Shown: piece by piece, positions 25,501 through 36,693 of the stretch
Layout: each line of letters begins with the position of its first letter
How positions within the stretch are numbered: the stretch's first letter is position 1
Assembly (NCBI GenBank): GCA_004123355.1
Contig: SCHM01000001.1
Coordinates: 2,410,001 to 2,474,000 of the forward strand
Origin: Amphirosellinia nigrospora
Taxonomy: Eukaryota > Ascomycota > Sordariomycetes > Xylariales > Xylariaceae
Direction: 5' to 3'
Length of the DNA: 64,000 bases
The notes under the pieces: generated by a model
The model's database searches: none
Told to the model about the DNA's origin: nothing
The model's input: only the letters and a program-made list of their open reading frames with translations
Position numbers and translations under genes: made by a program

Positions 25501-25618
25501 ATACAAGCTTATAATAATTACGATAAGGGATAAGGGATAACAGTACAAAACTAAGGCGATTTATAGATAATAGTACTTGTGGCATAAAAGCGGTAGTTGG
25601 TCTGAAGCTGTGACTTGT

Positions 25619-25768
25619 AGTTCGGAGGCAGGGGTACGAAGGAAGTGAGGAATACGGAGGAGGCGAGGAACGCGGAGGAGATAGAAACATAGAGGAGGCG
25701 AGGAATACGGAGAAAGAACACGGAGGAGATAGGGACACGGAGGAGGCGAGGAATACGGAGAAGGTACG
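25619..25768. repeat. purine-rich imperfect tandem repeat inside the element
   Basis: Units of about 48 bp built from GGAGGCGAGGAATACGGAG and GGAGGAGATAGGGACAC follow each other, with partial copies on the left. The strand is purine-rich. It lies in the segment of the retroelement that was spared by RIP, probably the leader if the element reads right to left. The minus strand is open across it (25475-25792) and would give a repeating Ser/Pro/Phe-rich peptide, which I regard as a consequence of the repeat rather than a gene. Confidence 0.65.
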
Positions 25769-25817
25769 AGGTACGCAGTTTTTAGAGATCATATAGTTTT
25801 TGGAAGGCGCAACAAAC

Positions 25818-25980
25818 TGTTAGGGACCTCGTAGTATGGGGTAGGTCATCTATACTTGTTGTTGCGCGAAGGTCTTTAAACTACCTCCGTAGGCGTAACT
25901 AAGCTATATACAGAAGATCTTTTTGTTCCTGAAGTGGCTGGGGTAATGTGGCTGGGGTAATGTGGCGTGACTTCATGACA
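25818..25980. repeat. right LTR, nearly intact
   Basis: A 163-bp repeat from TGTTAGGGACCTCGTAGTAT to GACTTCATGACA. Only about three positions look mutated relative to the left copy (T where the left copy keeps C). It contains a 14-bp tandem duplication, GTGGCTGGGGTAAT twice, near 25934-25961. Confidence 0.88.
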
Positions 25981-25985
25981 CTGGA
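25981..25985. repeat. target-site duplication of the retroelement
   Basis: CTGGA here matches CTAGA at 19352-19356, immediately outside the other LTR. The single mismatch is a G-to-A transition, as RIP would make. Confidence 0.65.
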
Positions 25986-27491
25986 TATCAGATGATGAGT
26001 ATTCGTAGCTCGATCAGAGTTCCCCTCTCGTCACTTCACTGTCAGCGTAGGGTCACATGTGCCTGAAGCCCAAAGCCCCTTTGCCTTTCGGTGGCAAAGA
26101 GAATCGAATATCAAGCAGCGTGTGTCAGGGCCTTCTTGTGAGTCAGCCATGGGGCACAGTGACGTCTATTGTTGGGCGAGGTTCTGATACCACTCATGGG
26201 CTACACCCAGCTAGATAAGCAGATCCCAGTACCTTTGTCAGTCCCAGCGAGGGAATTATGGCGATCCACGAAGGTGGCGCTAGTATTGACAAAGCAGTGT
26301 GTCCAACAAGATGAGAAACGGCAATGCGAGGTGCAACCAAAAATACGGATCTTCACGAATCCAGTCTACCGCACAAAAACCGAGCGCTATTGCGTGATGC
26401 CGAGTCAGGTCGCAATATTATGCTGCTCGGGTACCTCCGTGATCGTACAGTGACAGCTTTTAGTAGGTATTGTTTGATAATCCCAATATCCTAATCCAGC
26501 TAATCTTGTAGTACCTCACACGGACTCCTCTGGGTCTCGCTTACCGAAGCGTCACTGAGACCCCCTAGGGGCCTCGTGTGACAAGAGCTTCTGCTCAAGT
26601 GTTTAGAACCCAATGTTCCATTGAGCTATGAATCTCTTTGGGGCCTTATTTGGAGACAGAACTCGAGGCCAGCAGCCCTCCAATCCTAGGACCTTCGAGA
26701 GGGCTCCGTACTACACGAGGCTATAGTGACCATGACCCCTGTTATTCTTTCCAGATGTCATCAGCCAATCTAAGAATATCTCGGGCTCGTGATCCTACGG
26801 CTTGTCCGCGTGAAACTGAAGCCCAAGGAATAAAGAATTAAATTCAATTAGTCAGACACTACTAGCCCATGGAAGAAATTATGCTCTTCACGTAACAAAA
26901 CACTACCTCGCAAGGCCTTGTTAGCTAAGGAACTAAATAAAAGAAATTAAACAGGACTCTTTGTGTATTCTACAGGCAGTGGTATACAGCAAAATAGTCA
27001 TAAATCTACACACACTTTCCAAGTCTCCCAAAGCCCCGAAACACAAGCGATTGTGAAAATACCCCCTTAAGATGTGGCACTCGAGGAAGCCAACGGAGAT
27101 AAAGCCCCTAATCACTAGCTCTTATTTCACACGCGACCTCTCACCAACTTGGAAAAAGCAATAGCAATATTCATGACAACTCCAGATAATAAACATAACA
27201 ATATAAGAAAATTTTACACGGAAGAAACCCGCAAGGAATTCAATTAAAACGTTAGTTTAAGACATTGAAGTAAGAAGAGTAGACTACTATTCTTAAGTAC
27301 AAATTTGAATTCATGCGTATTGTGTCATTCATCCTCATCAACACGACGCGTCAATAGACACACAATTATAGTATCAAACAACCAGACAAGATAGGTAGGT
27401 GGGTAGGTAGAGCATGATTATATCCAAAAACTCTCCTCCTCCCGCCATCTAGGCGAAGCCGAGGCAGGGGGACCACGTATACACTAGGCTA
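25986..27491. other. gene-free stretch
   Basis: Composition returns abruptly to normal after the retroelement. No supported gene is seen. A perfect 7-bp inverted repeat, GGGTCTC/GAGACCC, lies near 26531-26561. Frames at 26169-26453 and 26638-26841 have no recognisable content. Confidence 0.4.
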
Positions 27492-29702
27492 TCATATACA
27501 TAACGCCAAAAGCCAAGAACCACGCTTCGATATCTCATTTTTACCATTCAGAATCATCAGAAGAAGCGCAGCCCGTGGGCCCGCTCGTCTCGCTACCGCG
27601 ATCGCTCGCGCTTTCGTCGACGCGTTTGTCCTTGGGGCACCACCACGATTACCACTGCCGCTGCCATCGCCACAAGTGCCAACAAAATCATTATTATTAT
27701 CATCGACTCCAGCTTCCCTCCCGATTCCCATCTCCATCTTCTCCACCTTCTCATCATCATACACATACCTCCTCAACTCGGCCTCGAGCAGCGCATCCTC
27801 GAGCTGGCGATCGTCCTCGCCCTTACCGGACTCCCACATGTCCCTGAGTTGTCTATCCTTCTCCTCCCCGCCGCGCACGATGGCATCGAACTCGAACGGG
27901 CGCGGCTTGGCGATGAGTAAGGGGGTATAATCGTTCCAGTGAACGGGGACCTCGGCGCCCTCGCCGCAGTTCCCGCCGTCCCCGAAGTGGTGTTGCCGCC
28001 TTTTCCGGCGCAAGTCGAAGGCCCATACCAGGCCCCCCATCGCGAGGTACAGGTCCTGCTCCACGAGCGGGATCCCCTGACACGTCCGCCGCCCGAAGCC
28101 GAACTGGCTGAAACCCTGTAGCTTCGGGTACGTGGTGAGCGGCTCTTTGTAGGTCGGATAGGACGGGTCTAGCCATCGTGCCGGATTGAAGGCGTCGCCA
28201 TCAGGGTACGTCGCTTCGTCTCGTGTCATGGCCCTGGTTCTGTTTTAGAAGGACTGTGTTGGGTCTGGAGGGGGCAGAGGGACAGGGTGGAGTGTTGTTG
28301 ACCTACCATTCCAATGCGTGAATGGTTGCCCCCGCAGGGATGAAGTAGCCGTTGTACACGTCGTCTTTTTCAAGGGCGTGGGGAATGCCTACAATTTCAC
28401 TCGTAAGTTCATACCGATCTCAATAGTCGCACAGAATGCTACATGAGTATTTCCTCATTACACCCGCTGAATTTAGTTAGTCTTGACGTACCTGTCGGAA
28501 CAGGAGGCCTCCACCGAATGACCTCCTTAACAACGGCGCGCAGCAGTGGGAGTTTTTCCCGATCCTCCCACTGGGGGCAGGCGCCTCTGCAGACCTCATC
28601 GATCTCATCATGTAGTTTCTTCTGCCAATCGGGATAATGCAGCATAGCCAGGAGGAAGCTCTGAATGGGGCTACCGATAGTCAAGGCGCCCGCGATGGCC
28701 ATCTGTCCGACGACATACGACGCTTCGGAACTGGCAGTCTGGTACGAGTTGCCGCCGGGAAGACTCATATTTTCGATGAAGGTGCGGATGAAGCTAGGCT
28801 CGGCGGAGCCGTTGTTGATACGCTCCCGTGCATATCGGACATTGTCGCTTAAGAGCTTGGCTTCCTCCGCGTGGCGTGCGTTCTCCTTCTGCTGCCAAGG
28901 GCTTAGGCAAGTCGGGAGATACATTAGCCATGATATGAGGTTCGGCAGCGCCCCGCCGGCGATATGGTCTCGAGAAGGCCCAACGTTGTAACGCGAAGCC
29001 CTTCCGCCGAATGCGGACTACCCCACGACAGTCGAGCTACGGTGCGAGACGTGAACTGCTCGATATATTCGCGGTACTGCGACGGATCGGTTGAAAAGAG
29101 GTACAGAAATCGGTCGCGCTCTTTGCTCGGGTAGTTATGTAACGATGAATTAGCTGCCATCAATTGCTGGGCCAGTTTGCGTTGCCGCCTCCAGGTGTCT
29201 ATCAAGTTCGTGAGTAAAATATACCACTGCCGGTAGGGCAAGAAGTGTACCATTGCAACCTGTCAATGCCAGGTAGTCTCCTTTCGTCCGGTTGTCAGGA
29301 AGATTAGGGATCTGCGGGCGGTCCGAATAGATAGCCGCGCGTCGCGAAAGGAGGTCATGAGCTACCTGTTCCGAGGAGATCCAAACGTGGACAGTCCCAA
29401 ATACCTTTGTTTGGTAAATTGGCCCATATTCTTTACTCCACTCGTAGAATTTGAGCCATGACAACTCAGCTGGTACATCGTGTATCCGACCTATTATCGG
29501 ATAGCCTACTACTGTTAGCAACATGCAAAACCGAAGGCGTAACCTCAAAGATATCAACATCTTTGAGAGGTTGTCACTTACATTTAGGACCTGGCAGAGG
29601 TTGGACACCGGCAGGGATTTTGGATTTAGCACGTACCTTCGACCATATACGAAGGACACAAAGTAGTAATGCAAGAAGCGTCAAAAGAGGGACTACTGCC
29701 AT
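27492..29702 (-). CDS. cytochrome P450 (CYP620/O-methylsterigmatocystin oxidoreductase-like), one frameshift
   Basis: Five exons (29582-29702, 29251-29505, 28492-29198, 28307-28388, 27492-28233) give about 635 residues once a single missing base in the CCCC run at 28951-28954 is allowed for; without it the frame stops early. The protein starts with a membrane anchor (MAVVPLLTLLALLLCVLRIW) and the hinge LPGPK. It has the K-helix motif VKEVIRWRPPVPTG, the PERF-like FNPARWLDP and the heme loop FGFGRRTCQG with its cysteine. Family members hydroxylate or oxidise polyketide and terpenoid-like substrates at the endoplasmic reticulum. About 150 residues follow the usual end of the P450 fold; this tail is acidic, then Gly/Asn-rich, then basic and hydrophobic, which is unusual. 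The break lies in conserved sequence (between LLETISPAG and PNLISWLMYLP) and may be an assembly error. Confidence 0.85.
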
Positions 29703-31515
29703 GGCGACAACTTTAATGGATCAGCCAAACGAGCACCCGGGGAAGCTGACGAGGCATATAGTCGTAAGCTTTAAGCCGGTTGTGATAGAGGCAGGGTGTT
29801 TAAGATGCCGGCTGGGAGCCTCTTAATATCCGAAACGTCACTTTTCCATATTGACTAGTCTACTGCATCTTGATGATATTGTGACCTAGTCGGGACAAGG
29901 AAAGTTTGTTGTATGCAAAGCCATTGGTGCTGGGTTGAAGCAGGCTTGCGATTCTGCAATTGATTAGTCGTCTTGACATGAAGATTCCCCTGCATTGACA
30001 TGCCTCGTATTGCTGCTGTGATCAAATTGTGACAGCATGATGATCGTGTATTCGCACTGATCTTGAGAGACATCCATACCACTGGGTTGTGGATTCTGTT
30101 ACACCAGATTAGCCAGGTGTAATAAATGGCATGTGATGAGAACGCGGTGGTAGTGATACATAAAAGTTCAAGGCTTGAGAAAAACATCTTGGATGCATTG
30201 CTAGACTCATCAGGTTGGTAACGAAACAGGCTCACAACACTGAAGTGTCCCCTGCTCGAGGACATTTCCAGGCTTTGCCAGAATGCCAAGGTCCGGGGCT
30301 TGCACTGATAGGCCAAGCCGAACGGGTTGAGCATGTCTATTAGTAATTCCAATTGCCGCCATATCAAGGATCAACCCAGTACTGCATAGAATATCGTCGG
30401 CTACAGCGAGTGTTAGTTATTTTCGGCCGCCGTAATGGATCGGGAAGAAGATAAGCCCACTCCAGGACATGATACATATATTGTAATGGTCGTACGACCT
30501 CGTACTGACAGAGCAACCGGAGAAGCCGGTACCTCATCTTATCGTCACAGGCTTTGCTTGATGATGGCCGACATTAATATGGTTTGCCGTGCATTTATCC
30601 ACCGTGGCATATTAGAACGCGGCGATATGCGATACCTGTGAACATAGGACATCGGTAAAGCAATCTAGCTAGGCTACGCTATGAGGCCCTACTTCAGGTG
30701 ACTGGTAGAGTTTATAATCACAAAGCGATGAAGAGGATGGTGGACTATTACCAGGAACGAGGCCGGGGCTGGTTGCGATACGTAGCTGAAGTCGAGATGT
30801 TTTGATTATAGTTAACATAATTCTCGCCAAGGTCGCACTTATTCGTATTCACTAGGGTTCGCCGGCTTTAGCAAAGCAGTTAATTCGGCTATCTGCGCGC
30901 CTCGGGATTGGGAAGCTGTAAATCTGACACCCCGGTTCATGCGTGAGAGGCAGCTCCCGTCGTGATGTCGTTATGGCTTAATTAAGGGATCGTGAGAGAA
31001 TATGTACAATCCTAACCGATCGAAGCTTAGATTTTTATACGAGAAATGCCGTGGCAGTATGCTTGATCGTGAAGGTTTGCAGAGCAGGGTAGTATGAAGA
31101 CGAGGAGGTAAAGACGAGAGATAGAATGGTAATTGCCGGCACTCAATCCACCCGCGAGATAGCATTCCGTGAAATCACAACTAAAATCATCAGATTTCTG
31201 GTATACAGATGATAGTTGGTGCACCAGTTTACTCGCTACAGCTAAAATAAGTCAGGTGTCAGTCGTTGGTCCCCAATTAATTGGGGTGGCAGCAGACTCA
31301 CGTCTTGTTTATTTTTCTACCAAGAACTCTCTATTGTCTGTCAATTACTCTCGTTTGGATATCATTGTGCCTGTTTATTCCGCAATTTTCGTGCTACCAG
31401 ACACCTACTAGTTTTTCTCGCGCATGCTGGTATCAGACCAAGCCCTGGCGTTAGTTGTGTGTCGCTTTTAATTGCTGCAGGGGCAGCCGGTCGTCTTACC
31501 ATGGCGGCAGTGCAT
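29703..31515. other. intergenic region
   Basis: About 1.8 kb upstream of the second P450 and downstream of the arginyl-tRNA synthetase. A 170-codon minus-strand frame (29855-30367) has no recognisable domain and overlaps the expected P450 promoter; I do not call it a gene. Nothing else is recognisable. Confidence 0.4.
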
Positions 31516-33741
31516 TTACATCCTGGTAAAAAGTGAGTAGATTTCTCCCGAAAAGTTCAAGCTTCTTACCTCTCTACGGGCGTCAGTCCAAGCAACCGCA
31601 TGCCATTATTGAGAACCATCCGTGCTGTATCATACAAAGCCATCCGGGCTTTCATGAGGTTCGGCTCCGATCCGACGATTCTCAGGTGGTCGTAGCTAGA
31701 ACTCAAGATATGGGTCATCTTAAATAAGTAGGTCAAGACTGTCGTAGGCTCACTAGATAATATGTCAAATGGGGGTTCTCACCCAATAGTAAAGCCCAAA
31801 CTTACAGTGTACGAAGGGTGTTTTGCACGACGTCGGGCCATTGAGCTAAGACCCGCACTAGGTTGATGGCGTGAGTCTCTGTAAGTAGAGATAGATCCGC
31901 CGAAGCGATATCCTCTTCACTAATATTGGCTTTGCGGGTAATAGAACATAGTCGGGCATGAGCATATTGAAGATAAGGGCCCGTGTCACCCTCGAACGAA
32001 GTCATGACAGCCATGTCAAACTGATAGTTGTTGATACTGGACGCATCGTTAGTCCTCATGATAATTCCTCATGATAAACACGTAGTATAGCAAGCCAACA
32101 CGTACCGCTTGCCCGCCATGTCTTGGCACATAACAGCGCTGATACCAAGAATGTCAGCAACAGCAGCAGGATTTTCGACTTGCTGATATTTGTCCTGATT
32201 CTTCTTCATAACCTCGTGCATATAGTCGCCAACGTCCCGAAGAATATCATTCAAGAACTTGACAGTACCCTTTCGGGTACTCATGCCCAAGACCAAACCG
32301 AAGTTGATATGTTGTACCTTGGCAGCGATCTCTTTATGGCCCATCAGTTCAACAATCTTGAAGAACTGTTTGACATGCAAATCTTGCTGTGAGGCTATGA
32401 CGTAGATCATCTGGTCAAAATTGTACTTGTCCGCGCGGTTCAGCAGTTCGCTGATATCGCGAGTGAGGTAGAGGGCAGTGCCATCCTTCCTTCGAACGAT
32501 GGGTTTCTCCAGTGCCTTGCCGACTTTACCTGGAACATGCTTGCTAAAGTCCACAATAAGTGCACCATTCGACTCCTCGGCAATACCCTTCTCCAGCATA
32601 GCCGCGGCTGCCCCGTTCATAGCTTCTTCTGACACTTGGCTCTCACCTGAATATTCATCAAATTGAATATTCAGCCGCTTGTAAGTATCTTTATATCGAT
32701 CGATGCTGAGGTCTCGGAACCGTTTCCACAAGGCAAGAGCTTTCTCGTCACCATCCACCATCAACTTGAAGTACCGGCGAGCTTGTTCGTCGGTGCCGGT
32801 TTCGATGATATTTTGAGCTTCAGCCGTCTTGCCTTCTTTCTGCAATCTCTCGGTCTCTTCCTTCTCGTCAGCTATCTCCTTGTTGAGCTTGACATAAATT
32901 TCGAAGAGATGATTAATGGGATCCTGAGCCAGCGCTTCCTCATTGCCATACCGCTCGTAGCCGACAGCTAAGATACCATATTGCTTTCCCCAATCGCCAA
33001 GGTAATTGATACGGACGACATCCCAGCCCGCGGCAGTGTATAAATTACTTAGGAAGCCTCCGATAATAGTGCTTCGCAAGTGACCGGCATGGAAAGGTTT
33101 CGCAATCTACGCGGCAGGTCAGCAGTATATCCGGCGTTGTGTTAATTTGGTACAATGCTGGGGACATCTCAGGGGTGGGTGTCTCACATTGGGGCTCGAG
33201 AATTCGACAAGGATGCGCTTCTGGCCTTTGGAAAGATCACGCTGGTCCTTAAGTCCGTTCGCCTTGTTTGCGCCGAAATCACGGCCTAGCTTTCGGGCGG
33301 TCGGTATGAGGGCTTGTGTTAGAGGACCTGGTTTGAAGAAGAAGGGCAAGTAGGGTCCGTTGAGGACGGGTTTTTCGACTAGGGGAGACTCAGGCCACTA
33401 TAACTCTCTCTATTAGCTCCAGAAGAAAGAGGGGTGAGAGATATCCAATGATCAGTATATACCTTCTCTAGCCATTGCTGCCCGAGCTCGGCGGGCTTGC
33501 CCTTGACTCGAAGGGCGGGGATGGCGAGGACCATATCGCCTTTCTCAAGTTGCAAGGTCCATTGCAGCGCATTGTAGATGATGGCGTTGTCAACACCGGT
33601 GATCTCATGGAGGATGGAGGTTATGTGTGCGCGGTAAATATCTAAGGGGTTGACTTCGGGGTAGCAGTTGGGATATTTGTCGAGAGAGCCAAGCTTCTCT
33701 AGCTGGGCAGAGAGCTGGCTGACCGGGTCGGTAGCGGCCAT
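31516..33741 (-). CDS. arginyl-tRNA synthetase (class I), one frameshift
   Basis: The enzyme charges tRNA-Arg with arginine. Exons read 33463-33741, 33188-33398, 32106-33106, 31806-32036, 31570-31752 and a last exon of seven bases, 31516-31522, which supplies the final Met of the conserved ...PVERM end. About 636 residues. The HIGH motif is HAGHLRST, placed after the conserved VEFSSPNIAKPF. The SEEAMNG, IVRRKDGTALYLTRD and MSTRKGTVKFL (KMSKS-equivalent) patches follow, then the DALR anticodon-binding domain with GDTGPYLQYAHAR. One extra A in the run near 33360-33362 breaks the frame between EKPVLN and GPYLPFFFKPG. Since the gene should be essential, an assembly error is likely. The frame upstream of the chosen ATG stays open to another ATG at 34000-34002, adding 87 mostly basic residues that could act as a mitochondrial presequence. 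Confidence 0.93.
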
Positions 33742-34616
33742 GGTAGCGGCACGCTTTTGCAGATGCGAGTAGTTCAACGCCGGGTCGATGTGAAAAGATG
33801 TCGGGCGAAGTCGAACAGAAGAAGGGAACAGTCGGCCGGAGCTATAGGGGGAATGGTGATAATGGTGTTGGTGTTGGAATGGGGGTAATGGTTTTCTTGG
33901 TGGGTAACGATAAATAAAAGTTGCGTCGCAGAGGCCAGCCAATGCGCGGACGCAAATGTCGAACCGGCAAAGCGAAGGAGAAAACGAGGGCGGACGGTGC
34001 AATCATGCGTGCGGCCACTTAGAAACAAGCAGTTCGAGTTTTAGCGCAAGCGCAGGCGCAGTCGCAATAGAGAGCATCGGTAATGGGTAATCGCGTATGA
34101 GTCGTCTGAGCAGCAGTAAACTGTCAGTACTTTTTTTCTTGTTAGTGAGTCAACAAGCGCCGATACCGTTGCATACCACACTACCTACCTCTACTATGAC
34201 TCCATACAGAAGGGTGGGGCTGTAAGAGGACCTGCAAGGAATGAACCCCGCCATAAGGCCTAACAACTTAGTACCTAAGGCGCCCCAGGGCTGCATCTAA
34301 TCCATCTAAGAGGCGGGCCGAAATTGATCCCATTCCCAAGTTCGATTGTACCTATCACAGGCATTAAAGATAGGTTAGATTACATCGTCATTTCATTTCG
34401 TTCGTATCATTAATCATTCTATGATCGAGCACCGCTCGGTTCATGGTTGTGTAAGGTCCAAATCATATCCTCGAACTCTTCCATCGTATTCGAGGCTGAC
34501 TGAATTAAATCGTTCCTATACATGCCTGAAGTAGGTAATGTAAATGCGATCGATATGGTGTATCTTGCTATGAAAAGGTATATACGGGTTTTCCAAACTC
34601 TCGCAACGAGGCCTCC
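33742..34616. other. upstream region of ArgRS and gap to the ferric reductase
   Basis: The first 260 bases are the possible N-terminal extension of arginyl-tRNA synthetase (33742-34002). The remainder lies between that gene's upstream region and the 3' end of the reductase gene on the same strand. It has no other coding signal. Confidence 0.45.
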
Positions 34617-36520
34617 CTAGAAGCTGTACTCTTCAACATACAAATGTATCCCTTGAGCGCCTGTGCCCTTATGAACACCTCTCTCGTCGCTCAGCTTCGC
34701 CACGGTCGTCCTCACTTGTGCCACCAGTGACTGGCCACCACACACCACCACGCCCGTCTCGCCTCCCGTCTCTTCGACGGCCGCTCTGATGAAGTTCGCA
34801 ACATCCGGCCTAGTGGCCGAGTGGAATATATGCGAATCCATGCTGCTTTGCGACAGCCGCTTGCGCGGCGTAAGTCCACCCCCCGTGGAGATTGGTGACG
34901 ACCTCGTCGTCTCTCCACCCCTATAAGCTTGCCCTTCTCCATATCAGTGTTAGAGATCCTAGGGGCCAGCCCCAGCGTTTCTAGCTGTCCATTCCCTGTC
35001 ACTGCGATATGGACAGTCAACTCAATGCCCATCGACTGCGCCTTGTCGATGGCTTCGTGGAGCCGTTCATGGTAGAACTCCACTTCTTCACCCTGTCTTG
35101 CCGCTAACAAGAAATCCACACGCTTCGTACATCTTGTTGCTTTCGACTCGAGAAGGCTCTCGAGAATGGGTAGTGTGAATGAGGCACCCGTCGATGCCGA
35201 GATGAGAAGCAACGTTTCGAAGATATCCCAACGCGGAGGTTGGCCGTAGGGTCCTACACGAAGGACGTCACCGTCTCCTTTTTACCGGAAGCCTCAGCCT
35301 TCTGCGCAAATTGATTAAGCCTCTTCGAGAACCCATTGTGGGTTCGTACTACTAATTGGATGCTATTGCAGATGCAGGTGCCAGGTAGAGGATGGGACGT
35401 GGCGATAGTGTAAGGGTGTGTTTCAAGCAAACCAATTCGAGGAATCCATAAGTAGAGGTGCTGTCCCGCAGACCATTCAAAGTGCACGTCTGTGATGGTT
35501 AAGACCGTCATCGAGCTTCCAATGGCCGTGATTTGTGTCTGGTGGCCAAGTCGCTGGGCACCTTTGCAGCATGTCCTCTTCGGCTTGGGCTTTACATTCT
35601 GCCAAACAAATAGAACCAAGCGGCAGACTCGATCAAATGAGATGGCCGCGATGGCAAACCAGACGTTGTATCTCGCAGAAACGGGAACATGGACATAGAC
35701 CACATATAAGAAGATGACAGCCGCCAGGATGTGCTGAATCACGAAGAACTCGTAAGCCATAGATCGGAACGGCTTGAAAGAGGTAATTGTCATCCAAAGT
35801 AGGATACCCCACGCCCCAAGACCGTAGGGTACAATAGTCGAGAGCGTCTCTAACTCGTCTTTCACGATGTCATAATGCACCCACTCGGACCAGAAATGAA
35901 ACCCATGGACGGTGGCGGTGACGAACATGGTTCGCGCGACCCATCTATGTAGCCAATTCAACCGCTCATGGCTGGTGCCGATTATATATCCAATCATGTT
36001 GGTCTTGGAGGCAAGAAGATAGAGCAGCGGGACTTGGGTTACGGTGACCCAGGCATTTCGATACCCGATCCGTTCCAGAAATAAACGTCTTTAACGATTG
36101 CACCATGCACCATCATATAAATGATAATGGCCCAGTATACAAGCATCACGAGGACACGGCCCAGCGGAGGAGGGGTCGCCCAAGATAAATATCGGATAGG
36201 GACGTAGAGTTGGGGGTAACTCATCTCCCGCCCGACCGCCGTCAATGTCGCCCATGTTTGCATGAATCGGTTTGATGGCTGCGTAGGATACTCGACCGAT
36301 ACGATTCTAGATCTACGAAGTCTGCCAGCATAAGGTTAACATCAAGAAATTCCGAGATTAGTCCACCGATATCGACATTGGCTTACCTAATTGAATTCTG
36401 AATGGAATTAATACCGCGAATGGCTGCTAGCAAGACTACGACAGCAGCAACAATATACCAATAGCCCCGGCGAACGCCTCGTTCGTCGCAGTAAATATGG
36501 GGTTTTAGCGCCATGATCAT
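34617..36520 (-). CDS. ferric/cupric reductase transmembrane protein (FRE/NOX family), three frameshifts
   Basis: Reduces Fe(III) or Cu(II) at the plasma membrane with NADPH through FAD and two hemes. Two exons (36387-36520 and 34617-36321) join in phase. Visible parts are a first helix after GVRRGYWYIV, the heme domain with HERLNWLHRW, TATVHGFHFW and FVIQHILAAVIFLYVVYVH (paired histidines), the FAD motif HPYTIAT, the NADPH patch GPYGQPPRW, VVVCGG and the typical aromatic C-terminus VEEYSF. The frame needs one extra base at three places: near 36070-36075, in the A5 run at 35279-35283 and in the CCCC run at 34918-34921. With these the length is exactly in frame. The true start is unsettled; the ATG at 36518-36520 was chosen because frames further up overlap the 3' end of the next gene. 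Iron regulation is expected, but I see no proven site. Confidence 0.88.
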
Positions 36521-36693
36521 GTCTGCGCTCCATTTTGTGTGAGATTCCCCGCTCGCCGGCTTTTCTATATCCGCAAGATAATCCAAAGTTAGTTGACCAG
36601 GACTCCGGTGAGCTGGAGGAATAAATATTAGAAGATTAGAAAAGCTCCAGCAACATCGGGTATCTAATGGGCCCGCTCGCAAGGTGCGATCGA

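Larger units (their letters stand above)
19357..25980. mobile_element. RIP-mutated LTR retrotransposon (6.62 kb)
   Basis: Two 163-bp direct repeats, both starting TGT and originally ending ACA, bound a core of roughly 19450-25420 that is almost entirely A and T. CpA and TpG dinucleotides are very scarce while TpA is everywhere, the expected product of RIP. No coding frame survives, so gag/pol cannot be identified. Flanking bases CTAGA (19352-19356) and CTGGA (25981-25985) form a 5-bp target-site duplication that differs by one G-to-A transition. A purine run, AAAAAGAAAGAA on the minus strand, lies next to the left LTR and would serve as polypurine tract if the element reads on the minus strand. 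The last 400 bases inside the element (about 25420-25817) escaped mutation. Superfamily (Copia or Gypsy) undecidable by eye. Confidence 0.88.

Noticed and set aside
25475-25792. Minus-strand frame in the retroelement with repeated Ser/Pro/Phe units
   Set aside because: It mirrors the 48-bp DNA repeat and has no known gag-like content. Not counted as a gene.
26570-26640. Minus-strand TAGCTCAATGG followed by a TTCTAAA loop, resembling a tRNA-Arg
   Set aside because: The D-arm does not close, the anticodon stem mismatches and there is no T-arm.
29855-30367. 170-codon minus-strand open frame
   Set aside because: No domain, odd composition, and it overlaps the expected promoter of the P450 gene. 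A frame of this size can arise by chance.
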